64,000 nucleotides of DNA, taken from positions 1 to 64,000 of the forward strand of contig JAACJM010000325.1 of assembly GCA_013368315.1 (NCBI GenBank), given 5' to 3'. The stretch is from Tetrapyrgos nigripes. Taxonomy: Eukaryota > Basidiomycota > Agaricomycetes > Agaricales > Campanellaceae. This document shows positions 34,995 through 47,049 of the stretch, piece after piece. The position numbers were made by a program, and so were the translations under genes. The notes beneath the pieces were generated by a model. That model searched no databases. It saw only the letters and a program-made list of their open reading frames with translations, and was not told where the DNA came from. Each line of letters starts with the position of its first letter. Position 1 is the stretch's first letter.

Positions 34995-37870
34995 TAACTA
35001 TACTCGACTTAGATAATACAACGCATATACACATCACCGGCCCTAGGCATGGGTATGGTACGATGGAGCCGCTGATGTTGCCGACAATACAGAAGCATGT
35101 CTATGGATATCTGCCCTCCAGTTTTGCACCATCTGAGTGCTAGCTGTCACAGTGCTCGGATCAACCCCAGAAGTATTATTGCCGCTCTTCTCGTCCATCC
35201 CCAGCCCCCCGTCATTTCTTGCAGACTGAGGAGAGCTCGTGGTACCGGTGGTCGTATATTTATTTCCTTTGTATCGCACAGGAGCGAGAATAAGCGGACT
35301 CGAACTCTGTGTCTGAGGAACAAGTGCAGAGTTACTGTTCGAGTTGGATGCAGATGCTGAGGCAGTGTAGGTAGAGCTGTAATTGAAGAATCCAGGGTTT
35401 GTTGGTGTCACTGGTTCAGTGAAGTGGCGCACTCTTTGAGTACGGCGACGATGCCGAATGAAAAGGAAAGGGCCAAGGAGGAGTAAAGCTAGGGCTGCCA
35501 CACTTCCAATGACTACGCCGGCTATAGCTCCGACATTTACATGGGAGGTCCCACTGCCTGACCCGACCTGTATGAATGGTCAGATCACAGTTTTCGGTGG
35601 TCTGACAAAGAGACTCACACTAATGTCAGTATTCGTTGGTGCGGTGGTACTAGTACTAGTACTGAAGTCAGGTCCAAGCGTATTGGCGGATACATTGCTA
35701 CCACCCTTCCCGACAATGAACTGAACAGTCACCAAGCATTAGTATAATCTCAAGGCATCAAGCCTGTACACTCACATAAATCACATCATTCGACGATCCA
35801 TGCTGAGCTACCGACGGTAAAATCGGTTGATGATTTGCTGCAACTGCGATTGCTGACAGCCTATACACCCCATCTGGCAACCCAGACACATCCTTCGTCA
35901 ATACCCCATCATCATCCACCTCCTCCCCCAACTCCGCAAAGAAAGCAAACTGCTTCGGGTCTGTCGGCTCGTCTTGAGTCATATCAGAAAGCTGCTCAAT
36001 GACCATATGGACATGGCCGAAGACATGACCGTCTTTATTGAGTTGTTGAGGAGCAGAGAGGAAGGTCTTTTGCGAGTTGGTCATGACTCCTGTTTGGAGG
36101 TTGCTGACTTTGAGCCGGACCGTGAATGTGGAATTGGGAGAGACGTGGCCTGTATGTCGGGGGAATTGGAATTTGAGAGAGGGTATGGTAGGTGGCGGGA
36201 TCAACAGCCCCATTGGCGTAGGATTGCATGAGGAGCTGGAGCTTGGTTGACCATTTGCCAAAGATAGAGAGGGATAGGTAAGGCAGAAATTTATATAATT
36301 ATTGTTGGAAGCCAGAGAAGGGGTAATGGTATCTGGGGATTTCACGTCAGTACGAGCAAATCAAGATCAAGACTAGTAGTCCTACCTTCTTCATCCGACG
36401 AACCTCCACTGGTAAAATTGCCCACTACGGAAGAATCTAGTGTAAGCGAGGATTGTAGAGACTCCTTCCCGGTACTCGACAAGTCGACGTTAAAAGTGGA
36501 CTCTTCAGCATCTACTGACTCGTCTGAAGAGCCGGAATCCGTCGAAGCTTTACCATCAGATGTTATGGTAAACTGAATGTTCATAAGCAAGTAATTTCCC
36601 TGATAGGCAAACCTCAACTCACATAGACCACATCGTCCACAGCGCCGTGTGCCAATGTTGGAAGGAGTACAGGCTGATGATTTGCAGCAGAAGTTATCGA
36701 AGACACCCGGTAAGAACCCACAGGAAGACCACCGTCGATATGTGCGCTGACCACTCCAGCTTGCGAAGGAATGACGAGACCTCTGAAAAAGGCGAATCTT
36801 GCGGGTTTAGTGGTTGTAGTCTGCGTCAAAGAATCCAGCTCCTCTATCACAATAGCACTGTGCCCCAGTATCAGACCATCTTTATCCAACTGCTGAGGAG
36901 CCGAAAAGTAGTTTTGGGTGGCATCGGTGAAGACCCCGGTGTTTAGATTGTTGATCTTCATTGAAACATCAAACTCGAGGTTGGCTCGGAGGGTGTCCCC
37001 GTTGAGAGGAAACCGAAACTTGGATGAGGGCATTAGATCGATAGAGGGAAGGACACCCATGGGGACAGGATTGCAACTGGCGCCTTCTCGAGTTTGGAGG
37101 CCATTCGTCAGGGGCAGGTTGAACAACGCACAATAGTTGATAAAGTTGTTGGAAGAAGTGAGCGATTTGGTTTGGCCTGTTTAAGATGGAAAACAAATTA
37201 TTACAAGGGCAGGTTGGCGAAAGAAAAACTCACCATTCACAGATGGATTTTGACCATCATCAGACAAATTTGCAATGACTGACGGGTCGAGAGTGCGGGA
37301 TGATTGGGGGTTGTTCTGACGCTGCTGGAGGATGCTGCGGGATCCACAGCAGGCCATATGCATGAGCATGGCAGACAAATTCTGGAGTAAAGCAATAGAG
37401 CTCACGTATACTTTTGTGAAGAATGATTGAAAGAGCGACGTGTTCTTGGGAGTGTAGTTTCATCAGCGAGAGGAGCACAATTCAGATCTAAATGACCGTC
37501 AGGACAGAGAGTCCCATGTTCCCTAGACGCAGACCCGTAGGACGCGTACCGACTCATGCATGAAAAAGTACAGAAATCTGCACCAGCGCAGAATTGCTGT
37601 TAGAGAATGGAGGTGGCTAATGAACAGTGGGCCCGGGAACGTTTGTTGGAAGATATACATCATATTGTGAGGGACATATGAACAGCCGTCGCAATGCAAC
37701 ACGTCTGAATCACCAGGAAGAAGAGCGCAGATCCTTCAAACAGATGACAGGTGGTACTATTCGATGATACCAAATATTAATTATGTAGGCCAAGACAACG
37801 CCAAGAGAGATATAGACTGGAACCGGACTGAAATGAGGATGCAGCTTGAGCCATGTGAGTTCTATAAAGA
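34995..37870. repeat. tandem segmental duplication, copy A
   Basis: This segment and 38150-40945 are head-to-tail copies, each with a complete two-domain gene and its upstream flank. Similarity starts at the shared 'acttagataatacaacg' block and runs past the gene start to a shared 'gaggatgcagcttgagc'-like flank. Copy A additionally carries the MITE just outside its left end. Confidence 0.9.
35043..37463 (-). CDS. two-domain membrane-anchored surface protein, copy A
   Basis: Minus-strand gene with several exons. It contains two related domains of about 175 residues. Domain 1 (36614-37180) has 'CNPVPMGVLPS', 'FSAPQQLDKDG' and 'SAANHQPVLLP'. Domain 2 (35758-36345) has 'CNPTPMGLLIPP', 'LSAPQQLNKDG' and 'AANHQPILPS'. 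A Ser/Asp-rich linker (about 36395-36570) separates them. A single membrane helix ('VIGSVAALALLLLGPFLFI') and a Ser/Asn-rich cytosolic tail follow. This domain recurs in basidiomycete secreted proteins of unknown function. The 5' end is uncertain: the first exon from 37463 is not a clear signal peptide and its junction with the next exon is not resolved. A surface role is inferred only from topology. Confidence 0.75.
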
Positions 37871-38149
37871 GTCGTAAGTGTAAGGTGCGAGAGCAGGCTC
37901 CCAGTGGCCCTTGATATGGCATGAGGACCTTCATGCGAGAAGGAGAATAATAGGAATGTTGTTACTTGTTTGTCAACAGCCTTAACCAACAACCAATCAG
38001 ATTAAGCACTCTCACGACATGGCTACAGAGGTAAGGGAGCCCCTTCGAAACTGTGTAGGAGGAGGTTACGAGGTATAACCATATCTGGACGTCAATCATT
38101 GCTTCTGAGCCTTATCCATCGACTATGTACCCCAGCTCGTACATACAAA
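37871..38149. other. spacer between the tandem copies
   Basis: About 280 bases between the two duplicated units. It ends in the empty target site of the MITE (shared 'ctcgtacatac' flank at 38135-38145). No gene. Confidence 0.6.
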
Positions 38150-40945
38150 TACTATACTCTACTTAGATAATACAACGTATGTACATCACCAGCCAAGCCC
38201 TAGGCTTGGGTATGGTACGATGGAGCTGCTGATGTTGCCGACAATACAGAAGCTCTACGGATATGTGCCCTCCAGTTTTGCACCATCTGAGTGCTAGTTG
38301 CCACAGTGCTCGGAACAATGCCAGCCTTCTCGTCCGTCCCCAAGCCCGCATCAATTGTTGCAGACTGATCCGAACTCTGTGTCTGAGAAACGAGTGCAGA
38401 GGTACTGTTCGAGTTGGATGCAGACGTTGAGGTAGTGTGGGTAGAGCTGTGATTGAAGAAGCCTCCCGTGTCTGTTGGTGTCATTGGCTCGGTGAAACGG
38501 CGGACTCCTCGAGTACGGCGACGATGCCGAATGAAAAGGAAAAGGCCAAGGAGGAGTAAAGCTGCTAGGGCAGCTACACCTCCAATGACTCCGCCGGCTA
38601 TAGCCCCGACATTTACATGGGAGGTCCCACTACCTGACTCGACCTGGATGAATGGTCAGATCACAATTTTCGGTAGTCGATAAAGAGACTCACAGTGCTG
38701 GCAGTAGTCGTTGGTGCGGTGGTACTAGTACTAGTACTGAAGTCAGGTCCAAGCGTATTGGCGGACACATTGCTACCACCCTTCCCGACAATGAACTGAA
38801 CAGTCACCAAGCATTAGTATAATCTCAAGGCATCAAGCCTATACACTCACGTAAATCATATCATTCGACGATCCATGCAGACCTATCGATGATAAAATTG
38901 GTTGATGATTCGCTGCAACGGCATTTGCTGACAACCTATACACCCCATCTGGCAACCCGGGCACATCCTTCGTCAATACCCCATCATCATCTGCCTCCTC
39001 CTCCAACTCCGCAAAGAAAGCAAACTGCTTCGGGTCTGTCGGCTCGTCTTGGGTCATATCAGAAAGCTGCTCAATGACCATATGGACATGACCGAGGACA
39101 TGGCCATCTTTATTGATTTGTTGAGGAGCAGAGAGGAAGGTCTTTTGAAAGTTGGTCATGACTCCTGTTTGGAGGTTGCTGACTTTGAGCCGGACCGTGA
39201 ATATAGAATTGGAAGGAACTTGGCCTGTATGTTGAGGGAATTGGAATTTGAGAGAGGGTATGGTAGGTGGCGGAATCAACAGTCCCATTGGCGTAGGATT
39301 GCATGAGGAGTTGGAGCTTGGTTGACCATTTGTCAGGGGTAGAGAAGGATAGGTAAGGCAGAAATTTATATAATTATTGTCGGAAGCCAGAGAAGGGGTA
39401 ATGGTATCTGCGCATGTCACGTCAGTACGAGCAAATCAAGATCAAGACTAGTAGTCCTACCTTCTTCATCCGACGAACCTCCACTTGTAAAATTGCCCAC
39501 TACGGAAGAATCTAGTGTAAGCGAGGATTGTAGAGACTCCTTCCCGGTACTCGACAAGTCGACGTTAAAAGTGGACTCTTCAGCATCTACTGACTCGTCT
39601 GAAGAGCCGGAATCCGTCGAAGCTGTACCATTAGGCGTTATAGTAAACTAAATATCCATCAACAAAGTAATTTCCCCGGGTAGGCAAACCTCCACTCACA
39701 TAGACCACATCGTTCACAGCACCATGTCTCGAAGTTGGAAGGAGCACAGGCTGACGATTTGCAGCAGAAGTTATCGCAGACATCCGATAAGAGCCCACGG
39801 GAAGACCATTGTCGACATGTGCGCTGAACACTCCAGCTTGCAAAGGAATCTCGAGACCTTTGAAGTACATGAAATTTCTGGGCTCAGTGGTTGTAGTCTG
39901 CGTCAAAGAATCCAGCTTCTCTATCACGACAGCGACGTGCCCCAGTATCTGACCATCTTTATCCAATTGCTGAGGAGCCGAAAAGTAGTTTTGGGCGGCA
40001 TCGGTGAAGACTCCGTTGTTCAGATTGTTAATCTTCATCGAAACATCAAACTGAACGTTGGCTCGGAGGGTGTCCCCGTTGAGAGGAAACCGAAACTTGG
40101 ATGAGGGCATTAGATCGATAGAGGGAAGGACACCCATGGGGACAGGATTGCAACTGGCGCCTTCTCGAGTTTGGAGGCCATTCGTCAGGGGCAGGTTGAA
40201 CAACGCACAATAGTTGATAAAGTTGTTGGAAGAAGTGAGCGATTTGGTTTGGCCTGTTTAAGATGGAAAACAAATTATTACAAGGGCAGGTTAGCGAAAG
40301 AAAAACTCACCATTCACAGATGGATTTTGACCATCATCGGACAAATTTGCAATGACTGACGGGTCGAGAGTGCGGGATGTTTGGGGGTTATTTTGGCGTC
40401 TACAGCAGGCCATATTCATAAGCAAGGGCAATCAAACTACGGAGAGGCTACTCACTTTTGTGAAGAACGATCAAGAGAGCGACGTGTTCTTGGGAGGATA
40501 CTATTATCATCAGCGAGAGGAACACAATTCAGATCTAAATGACCGTCAGGACAGGGAGTCCCATGTTCCCTAGACGCAGACCCGTAGGACGCGTACCGAC
40601 TCATTCTACATGAAAAAGCACAGAAATCTGCACCAGCGCAGAATTGCTGTCAGAGAGTAGTGGCGGCTAATGAACAGTGGGAACGCCTGTTGGAAGATAT
40701 ACATCATATTGTGAGGGGCATATGAACAGCCGTCGCAATGCAACACGTCTGAATCACACACCAGCAGGAGAGCGGAGATCCTTTTCAAACAGAAAGCCCG
40801 ATGACAGGTGGTACTAATCAATGGTACAAAATCATGTACATAGGCGCATTAAGGCTAAGGGCCAGAGACAACGCCTAGAGAGACAGAGGTAGACTGAAAT
40901 GAAGATGCAGCTTGAGCGCTCGAGCCATGAGTTTTACAAAAATGT
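38150..40945. repeat. tandem segmental duplication, copy B
   Basis: Second unit of the head-to-tail duplication. It lacks the MITE. Divergence from copy A is patchy: the inter-domain linker and the 5' gene region are nearly identical, whereas the C-terminal half of domain 1 differs much more. Confidence 0.9.
38200..40510 (-). CDS. two-domain membrane-anchored surface protein, copy B
   Basis: Paralogue of the gene at 35043-37463 with the same exon order. Domain 1 is at 39631-40203 and beyond, domain 2 at 38839-39420, followed by the membrane helix and a basic stop-transfer segment. Its cytosolic tail is shorter: roughly 30 residues present in copy A between 'QTQSS' and the 'DEK' region are missing in frame. 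Domain 1 differs in a cluster around 'LGHVAVVIEKLDS' and 'NFMYFKGLEIP', while the first 50 residues of that domain are identical. The N-terminal exon starting at 40510 is uncertain for the same reasons as in copy A. Function is unknown. Confidence 0.75.
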
Positions 40946-41427
40946 GTGAAAGAACAACTCGCACACCCAGCACTAACCAATATTCATTGGCCAAAAGTTA
41001 GTTCGGAAAGGTCAAGTTCTCGAAGGACCAGGAAACTCGTTTGGAAACAAAAGGTTTTCGTGCTGCAGAAATTTATCGGAAGCGGATCCGAGCCAATCGG
41101 ATCGCTTGCCGAGGCTTCGGAAATTTAAAGTTTTCGAATCCGTTTTCGAGCGCCAGAGATTTGATGTTTCCTAATTAACTTCTGGCCACGGAATATTGGT
41201 TACTGCTGGGTGTGTCGGTAAACAAGCATTTCTGCTATTCTAACATTTTACAGATTCAGTCTCTAAGATTTGTGGATACATACAGAGCAGAACACAGCGA
41301 AAACGAGGGAGTATACTACAAACTAAATGAAGACATAGATTACGCGAGTAACATACTGAGGAGGCATAAAAAATAAGGGATATGTATGGAGACAAGTCCT
41401 CGCATTCACAATGCAGAGTAGGAGACG
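40946..41427. other. intergenic, no gene recognised
   Basis: Divides the duplicated block from the zinc-finger gene. No ORF with family character. The right end is the 3' flank of the zinc-finger gene. Confidence 0.55.
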
Positions 41428-43431
41428 CTACGAGGCGGCGGTAGCGGCCTCCTTTTTTCGATGGACGTTCAGATGTCGATTCAGCTGGTCAGGCCTTGCA
41501 AAAGATTTGTTGCAACCAGGTTCCGAACAGGGATATGGACGGGCACCTGTATGTGTTCGCAACTGAAGGAAGGTAGGTATGAGCATCTACAGGAAGTACA
41601 GAGTACGAATAAGACAACTCACATGCTTGGAGAGATTCGATGACTCTGCAAATGCTCGTTCACAGAATGTGCATTTGAAAGGTTTATGGCCGTTATGCGT
41701 CCTCTTGTGAATGGTCAATGCGCCAGTGATAGCGAATGACTTGCCACACCCAGGGAAAATCGCAGACGTATGGTTCTGGAACGACGAAACGTCAATCATG
41801 GTACAAACATGCATCTTACTCCGTAAACTCACTCTCTTGAGTATGACGACGCATATGCTGTTGCAGTGTCGCGGCTTCGGAGAAGTTTTGGTTGCACAAC
41901 TTGCATTGAAATGGCCGGTGACCAGTATGTGACTATAAAAAGCCATCAGCTTATGACGACGATAAGACCAACTAAAATCCCTAACCTGTAAATGTCGACA
42001 TATTTTTTGTTTGCTCGTGAATCCCTTCTGCCCATTCCTCGTGCAATCGTGCCAAAAGCACTCATAATGCGCTTTGCCCGACCCAACATGTTGTGTAGAG
42101 AGATGGGCGGTGAGCTCGTCAGAAGTAGCAAACGACTGATTGCAATCTTGCCAACGGCAGACGTGTTGTTTCGCCGTCCTTGCCCTTGGAATTTACGGAC
42201 AGGTTATCGAAAGGAGCCTGCAACTGAGGACACGAATCTAGGTAAGCCGGCGGAGGTGTCCCAAAAGGAGACGCGGCTTCACCCTCCGACAGGAAGGTTG
42301 CAGAGTCATTTTGTGGAAAAGAGTGTTCCGACGGTGGCGTAGGATAGTCTTTTGGATAATCCTGAGGAAAATCGGGGTAGAGGAGGGAGATGAGGCCCGG
42401 GATAACCGAGATGTTCAGATAGGATGTGGATAGCGAGGTTGTCATACGGTGCATGGGGCCTATCCATAGACGGCGCGTCAGGCATGAGGTCCGGGAAAAA
42501 ACTCATGACAATCCCTCCAAAGGCACGAGAATTTGCTCGTATGCTTATCGTTGCACTGTTTTTCGTGAGGATGGGAGTGAGACAGGGGAGAGGATGCCCC
42601 GGTTTGGGAGGTTTTCAGATGGTCTGAGTTGACATGAGCGATAAGTTCCTCTGAAGTGGAAAAACGTGCGTGACATGAACCCCACATGCATGAAATGGGA
42701 AGGGTCTGTTCTACGCTATTGTTGGTATGTGCTTGCTCTGCAAGGTGCGACGGTATGGAAGGTGCAAGAGTCGAGGAGAAATCGTATCCGGAATCAGTTG
42801 GAGAGATAGGGGAGATGGGAGCAGGGTTTTGCACATTCGGAAGGGGTTGAGGTATTGGGAAGGAATGGTCCACCGGTGATAATGAAAAGTTAGCTGAAAG
42901 GTTCGCGTGCTGAGCATGCAGGTGAAGATGGTGATGAGATTGATTGGAGTGCTGCTGCTGATCACAAGCACAGAGTAACTGCTCGAGACTGGGGTCCCAG
43001 TCCTGATAGTTCATAGCCTTGGGGTCACTCATATACGAGTGGTAGTCTGTACAGCACTGAAGCTAGTGACGACGCGGAAATCAACAAGGGTTGCACCAGG
43101 CACCGAGGTCTTACTCACAAATTCTTCGAAACCCCCGCAATCGTGGCAGTCAGAACCGTTGTTAACAGGCGCCATCATATCCGTTACATGAGTTTTGTAG
43201 ATGCGTAGAGTCATTGCATGTTATGACCACACACTGGTCGGTACATTGAGAAGTAACATGGTGGGAGGAGGGATAGTCGGACGAGCAGCCGGAATCTGAG
43301 CACGGGTTTCTGTTTGACATGAGGTTGACGACGCAGCAGGGCGTAGAATGGGAGTCAGACTCGGAAGACACCGAGGACTGAAGAAATACAGCTGATGTTT
43401 GCGGAGAATCGAGCACATCCACTTCGCACAT
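41428..43431 (-). CDS. ZAP1: Zap1-like C2H2 zinc-finger transcription factor, several apparent frameshifts
   Basis: The N-terminal exon (43431 down) is Cys-rich, and a spliced block 'GGFEEFLQCCTDYHSYMSD' crosses an intron near 43030-43100. Two divergent fingers follow ('CMWGSCHARFSTSEELIAH' and 'CLWRDCHEFF...HILSEH'). Then comes an array of five or six fingers starting 'HVCRWQDCNQSFATSDELTAH' and ending 'CNKSFARPDQLNRHLNVH'. This layout, with two regulatory fingers ahead of a DNA-binding array, matches Zap1, the activator that responds to zinc shortage. Frames shift by one base near 43190, 42500 (a T run inside a finger), about 42410 and about 42170. Protein blocks stay conserved on both sides, so base errors or a recent lesion are both possible. 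Confidence 0.7.
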
Positions 43432-43814
43432 AGTGATGACTTAAAGCAAATCGAGTGAGGACCCGGCCAGTCAGCAAATCTGTCATCGGCTGGGGCTTAT
43501 CAGATTAGATATCCTATGTTTCGGCCGTCCCTGTGAAGTCGGGATCCTAAACCCGACAGTGAGGTTTACCCCATTTGGTTAAGGGACGATGTGTAGGACC
43601 AAAGAGGCATTGCTCAAGACGAGACGGAGTACCCTCGCCCTCTCTGACGGAAAGTCGAAACTTTACTCTCGATAAATTGGCCGTTTGCAGCGGAAAGTGG
43701 GATCCAGCTCTTCCCGTTATCTCGGTCCACATTGATCTAATCTGATATGATATCCGGAATCACGCCATCTTATCTGGGCCTAGAACAAGTCCATTTTCCC
43801 TTTGACTGACATCC
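43432..43814. other. divergent promoter region
   Basis: Lies between the minus-strand zinc-finger gene and the plus-strand peptidase. No recognisable element was identified. Confidence 0.5.
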
Positions 43815-46241
43815 ATGATGTACCCGAGGTTCTTCCCATCGTTATTTGTATTGACTGCTTCCTTGCTCGCTCCCTTGGTCTTATGGCACAGCAACAACGT
43901 TCCACAGTTCTTGTTTTCCCGGCCCCAAGTTTCGGACAGTTCGACGTGTCCCCAACTGTCGCCTATTTTTCCAATTGCAAGGCATGGGCCCTTGGATGAA
44001 CGTCTAGACGTCATCTATTCGTCTCATGATTTTATACAGCACGCGTTCGATGTTCTCGGTGCCGCCATAAGAATTCCGTATGGTCCTCTCCATGCTCACT
44101 GTGTCTATGCAGCTCTCAAGATAAAGCCTGGTCTACAGCACGGAATCTTATGATGATCTACTCCCCGTTGGCTCTGACGCACGTTGGAATATTTTCAACA
44201 ATTTTCACAAATTCCTGGAAACAACTTTCCCTCGCGTGTACGTGTTTGACCGGCTTGTTTTCAGAAAAACACCTTTATAAATATCTTTGACTAGTTACAC
44301 TTCCCTCGAAGTGACAAAAATCAACACGTATGGCCTGGTCTTCCATTGGCAAGGCTCCGAAACCCATTTGAAGCCTATTTTGCTAGCTTCTCACCAAGGT
44401 TATTCTCTTCTCTCTGTTGCGGTAATCCTAAAAACCGACTCGGCCTTGTGTAGATGTTGTGCCGGTCGATCCCACCACTTTAGACCAATGGACGCATTCT
44501 CCGTATTCCGGTCATTATGACGGTGAGTAGCCTCCTCCCACGGACACAGAGTCTGCACCTCATAACAATCTGGTTTTTAGGCACATGGATTTGGGGTAGA
44601 GGAAGTGTAGACGACAAAGCCGATCTGATTTCCCAGCTGTCAGTCTCTCCCCCAACAATGTTCTTTAGTCCAAGAAATGTTGTATTGAGAAGAGAACAGA
44701 CTCACGATAGACTCTCTTCTAGAGTCAGGGTTCCAGCCGAGACGAACGATCGTCCTTGCCCTTGGTTTCGACGAGGAAGCTGCTGGTACTGAAGTAAGCC
44801 TTGCTTTCTTTCCTAAGCTTTGTTCAGAAAGCTGATACTATTGAAATCCATCAGGGCGCTGGTAAACTCGCAAATTACCTAGAAGAGAAATACGGCAGAG
44901 ATAGTTTTGCTCTTTTGATTGACGAAGGAGGTCGGTGGCTTGAGACTTGTCCCTCAATGGAGGCGCTCACATCTTTCTACAGAGGGCTACGGCGAGAACG
45001 CAAAAAATGCCACTATCTTTGCTACTCCTCAAGTAAGTGTACCTGCCATTTGACACTCCGTCCTTTAACGGGAGATTCTCAGGTCAGCGAAAAAGGCTAC
45101 GTAGACATTAGAGTTGAAGTTCTTTCGCCAGGAGGCATTCTAGTGTTCCACCCATGCACACTGTAAGCCCCAAGCTCCAGTCTTACAACTCGTATATTTA
45201 CCCACAGCTCACGGCAATGCTCTCCAGAGCATAGGCCTTCTCTCCCTTCTAGTCGTCGCTCTTGAAAAGAACCCACACACCGCCGGTTTCCAACGCAACG
45301 GTACAGCGTTTGCCTCCGCCCAATGCAGCGTCGTACACGACGATAAAGGCATTTACCCTCCTAAACTCAAACACCTTGCGCACCAAGCCTCCACTGACGA
45401 CAGAGCCCTCGTCAAATTCAAGGACAGCCTAATTGCTTTGAATCCATTTTTCGATGTGATGCTACGCACAACGCAAGCTATCGACCTTGTGGAAGGTGGT
45501 GTCAAGGTCAATGCATTACCGGAGAAGGCGTCTGTTGTGATCAATCATCGTATTGCGGAACACAGGTGGGTACTGTTCATCCTCTATGGTTTTATACCTC
45601 CTAAACCCCGTTTGTTCCCAGCTCTACAATTGAAGTAAAGAACCACATAATCTCAGTTATCCTTCCGTCGCAGCGGAGTACAACCTTGCCTTGAACGCCT
45701 TTGGGCAGGAAACCCGAGTCCCTACACTTTCCAACCAGCGTCAAACTGGAAATCAGAACCAGTCCCAAATCATCCTTTCAGAGGCATTCTACTCCGCATT
45801 GGAACCTTCTCCAGTCACTCCAATTGCTTTGGATGGGCCATATGGCGTTCTTTCCGGAAGTATCAAAGCGACGTTGGAATCTTCTAAACGATACGAGGCG
45901 TCAAGGGTTGTGGTTGCGCCTTCTTTGGCGTTAGGGAATACAGGTGCACAACTTTCTTATAAAAGCCATTAACGGTTGCCTCATTCTGTTTTCCAAAGAT
46001 ACGCGCTTCTACTGGAATCTCACACAACATATCTTCCGCTATTCGCATCGAGGTGATAGAGATGATATGTTTAATGGGTTGCACACTGTCAATGAAGGTA
46101 TGCGTCTAGTCATTCTACTAGCTTACTCGCAACTCACTGTGTCCTTCTCAACCTTCAGCGGTGCGAGCGGAGTCGATCATAGAGCAAATTAGATTCTTCA
46201 CTAAGTTGATTCTCAATTGCGACGAGACGGAGCTGTTCTAG
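43815..46241 (+). CDS. M20 family metallopeptidase, carboxypeptidase S-like
   Basis: Zn-dependent exopeptidase related to yeast vacuolar carboxypeptidase S. The start has a hydrophobic signal or anchor ('FFPSLFVLTASLLAPLVLW'). Metal and catalytic blocks are visible: 'LLASHQDVVPVD', 'WGRGSVDDKADL', 'LGFDEEAAGTEGAG' and 'VSPTV'-type N-terminal residues. The later half has 'VNALPEKASVVINHRIAEH' and 'LGNTDTRFYWNLTQHIFRY'. More than ten short introns are required and join in phase. Two one-base deletions are apparent: near 45137 in the 'SPGGHSSVPP' block and near 45666 before 'VAAEYNLALNAFG'. Without these the gene would read through. It likely acts in vacuolar peptide turnover. Confidence 0.85.
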
Positions 46242-47049
46242 GATCAATTTTATCCAGTCGGACTAGATCTACTACAGCGTACAGCAGTAACAAGTTTTTT
46301 TTCTACGCGAAATTGCGCTGCTTGGCATACTGGATGACTTGGTGACTCACACTACCCCAACAAACTTCAAGCCGGCTTTTGGTTGAGTGCCACATCCGTC
46401 AAGATACTCTGGCAAGATATATAAATCAATTCACTGGCGTAATAAACGACGTCTCAGCCTTTTGTGGCGCACCAACTTTTCTTGCTTCCTTCTCACGTGC
46501 GATCTCAGCCTAAGAGCAACGGTTCCGAGCGCTTAAAGTGGACGAGTCGACCTCATTCTCAACCATCCTCTCAAAAATGACCAAAAAGAAACGACTCGGT
46601 TGCAACGAAAGGAATAAAAAGAGGCAGCTATTGGGCATGCTATGGGTGCAGCCAACATGATACGAAAAGAAACCCAAATGCTCAAAACCCCTCACAAATC
46701 ACTGTCTGGTATTATCTATGCGGCTGTCCGTAATTTGTAGATGGGTCGCTTCTTATATGATGTGTAGTTGGCTCTTACATAGCGACTACTGCGTCGGCGA
46801 GCCTCCAACGAGCCTCAGCCTGAGTCGGGAATCATAGAATCTTCAGAAGTGTTCTTGTCATTTTTTGTTGTGGTTGAAGGAGGTTTCTGTAAGACGATAG
46901 TCGTAAGGCAGAGGCTCAGAGCCGCCGTACGTGTCGCCGAGAAAGGAAAGCCAGTGGCAGTGTCTTTGTCTACTTGAGTCTTTGAATACAAACAACCGCC
47001 GCCACGTCTTCAAGAATACCAGGTTTACGATTTCACGTCTCCACTTGTA
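46242..47049. other. intergenic, no gene recognised
   Basis: About 800 bases with only short, featureless ORFs on both strands. An eight-base T run sits at 46292-46299. The p24 gene promoter should lie at the right end. Confidence 0.5.
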
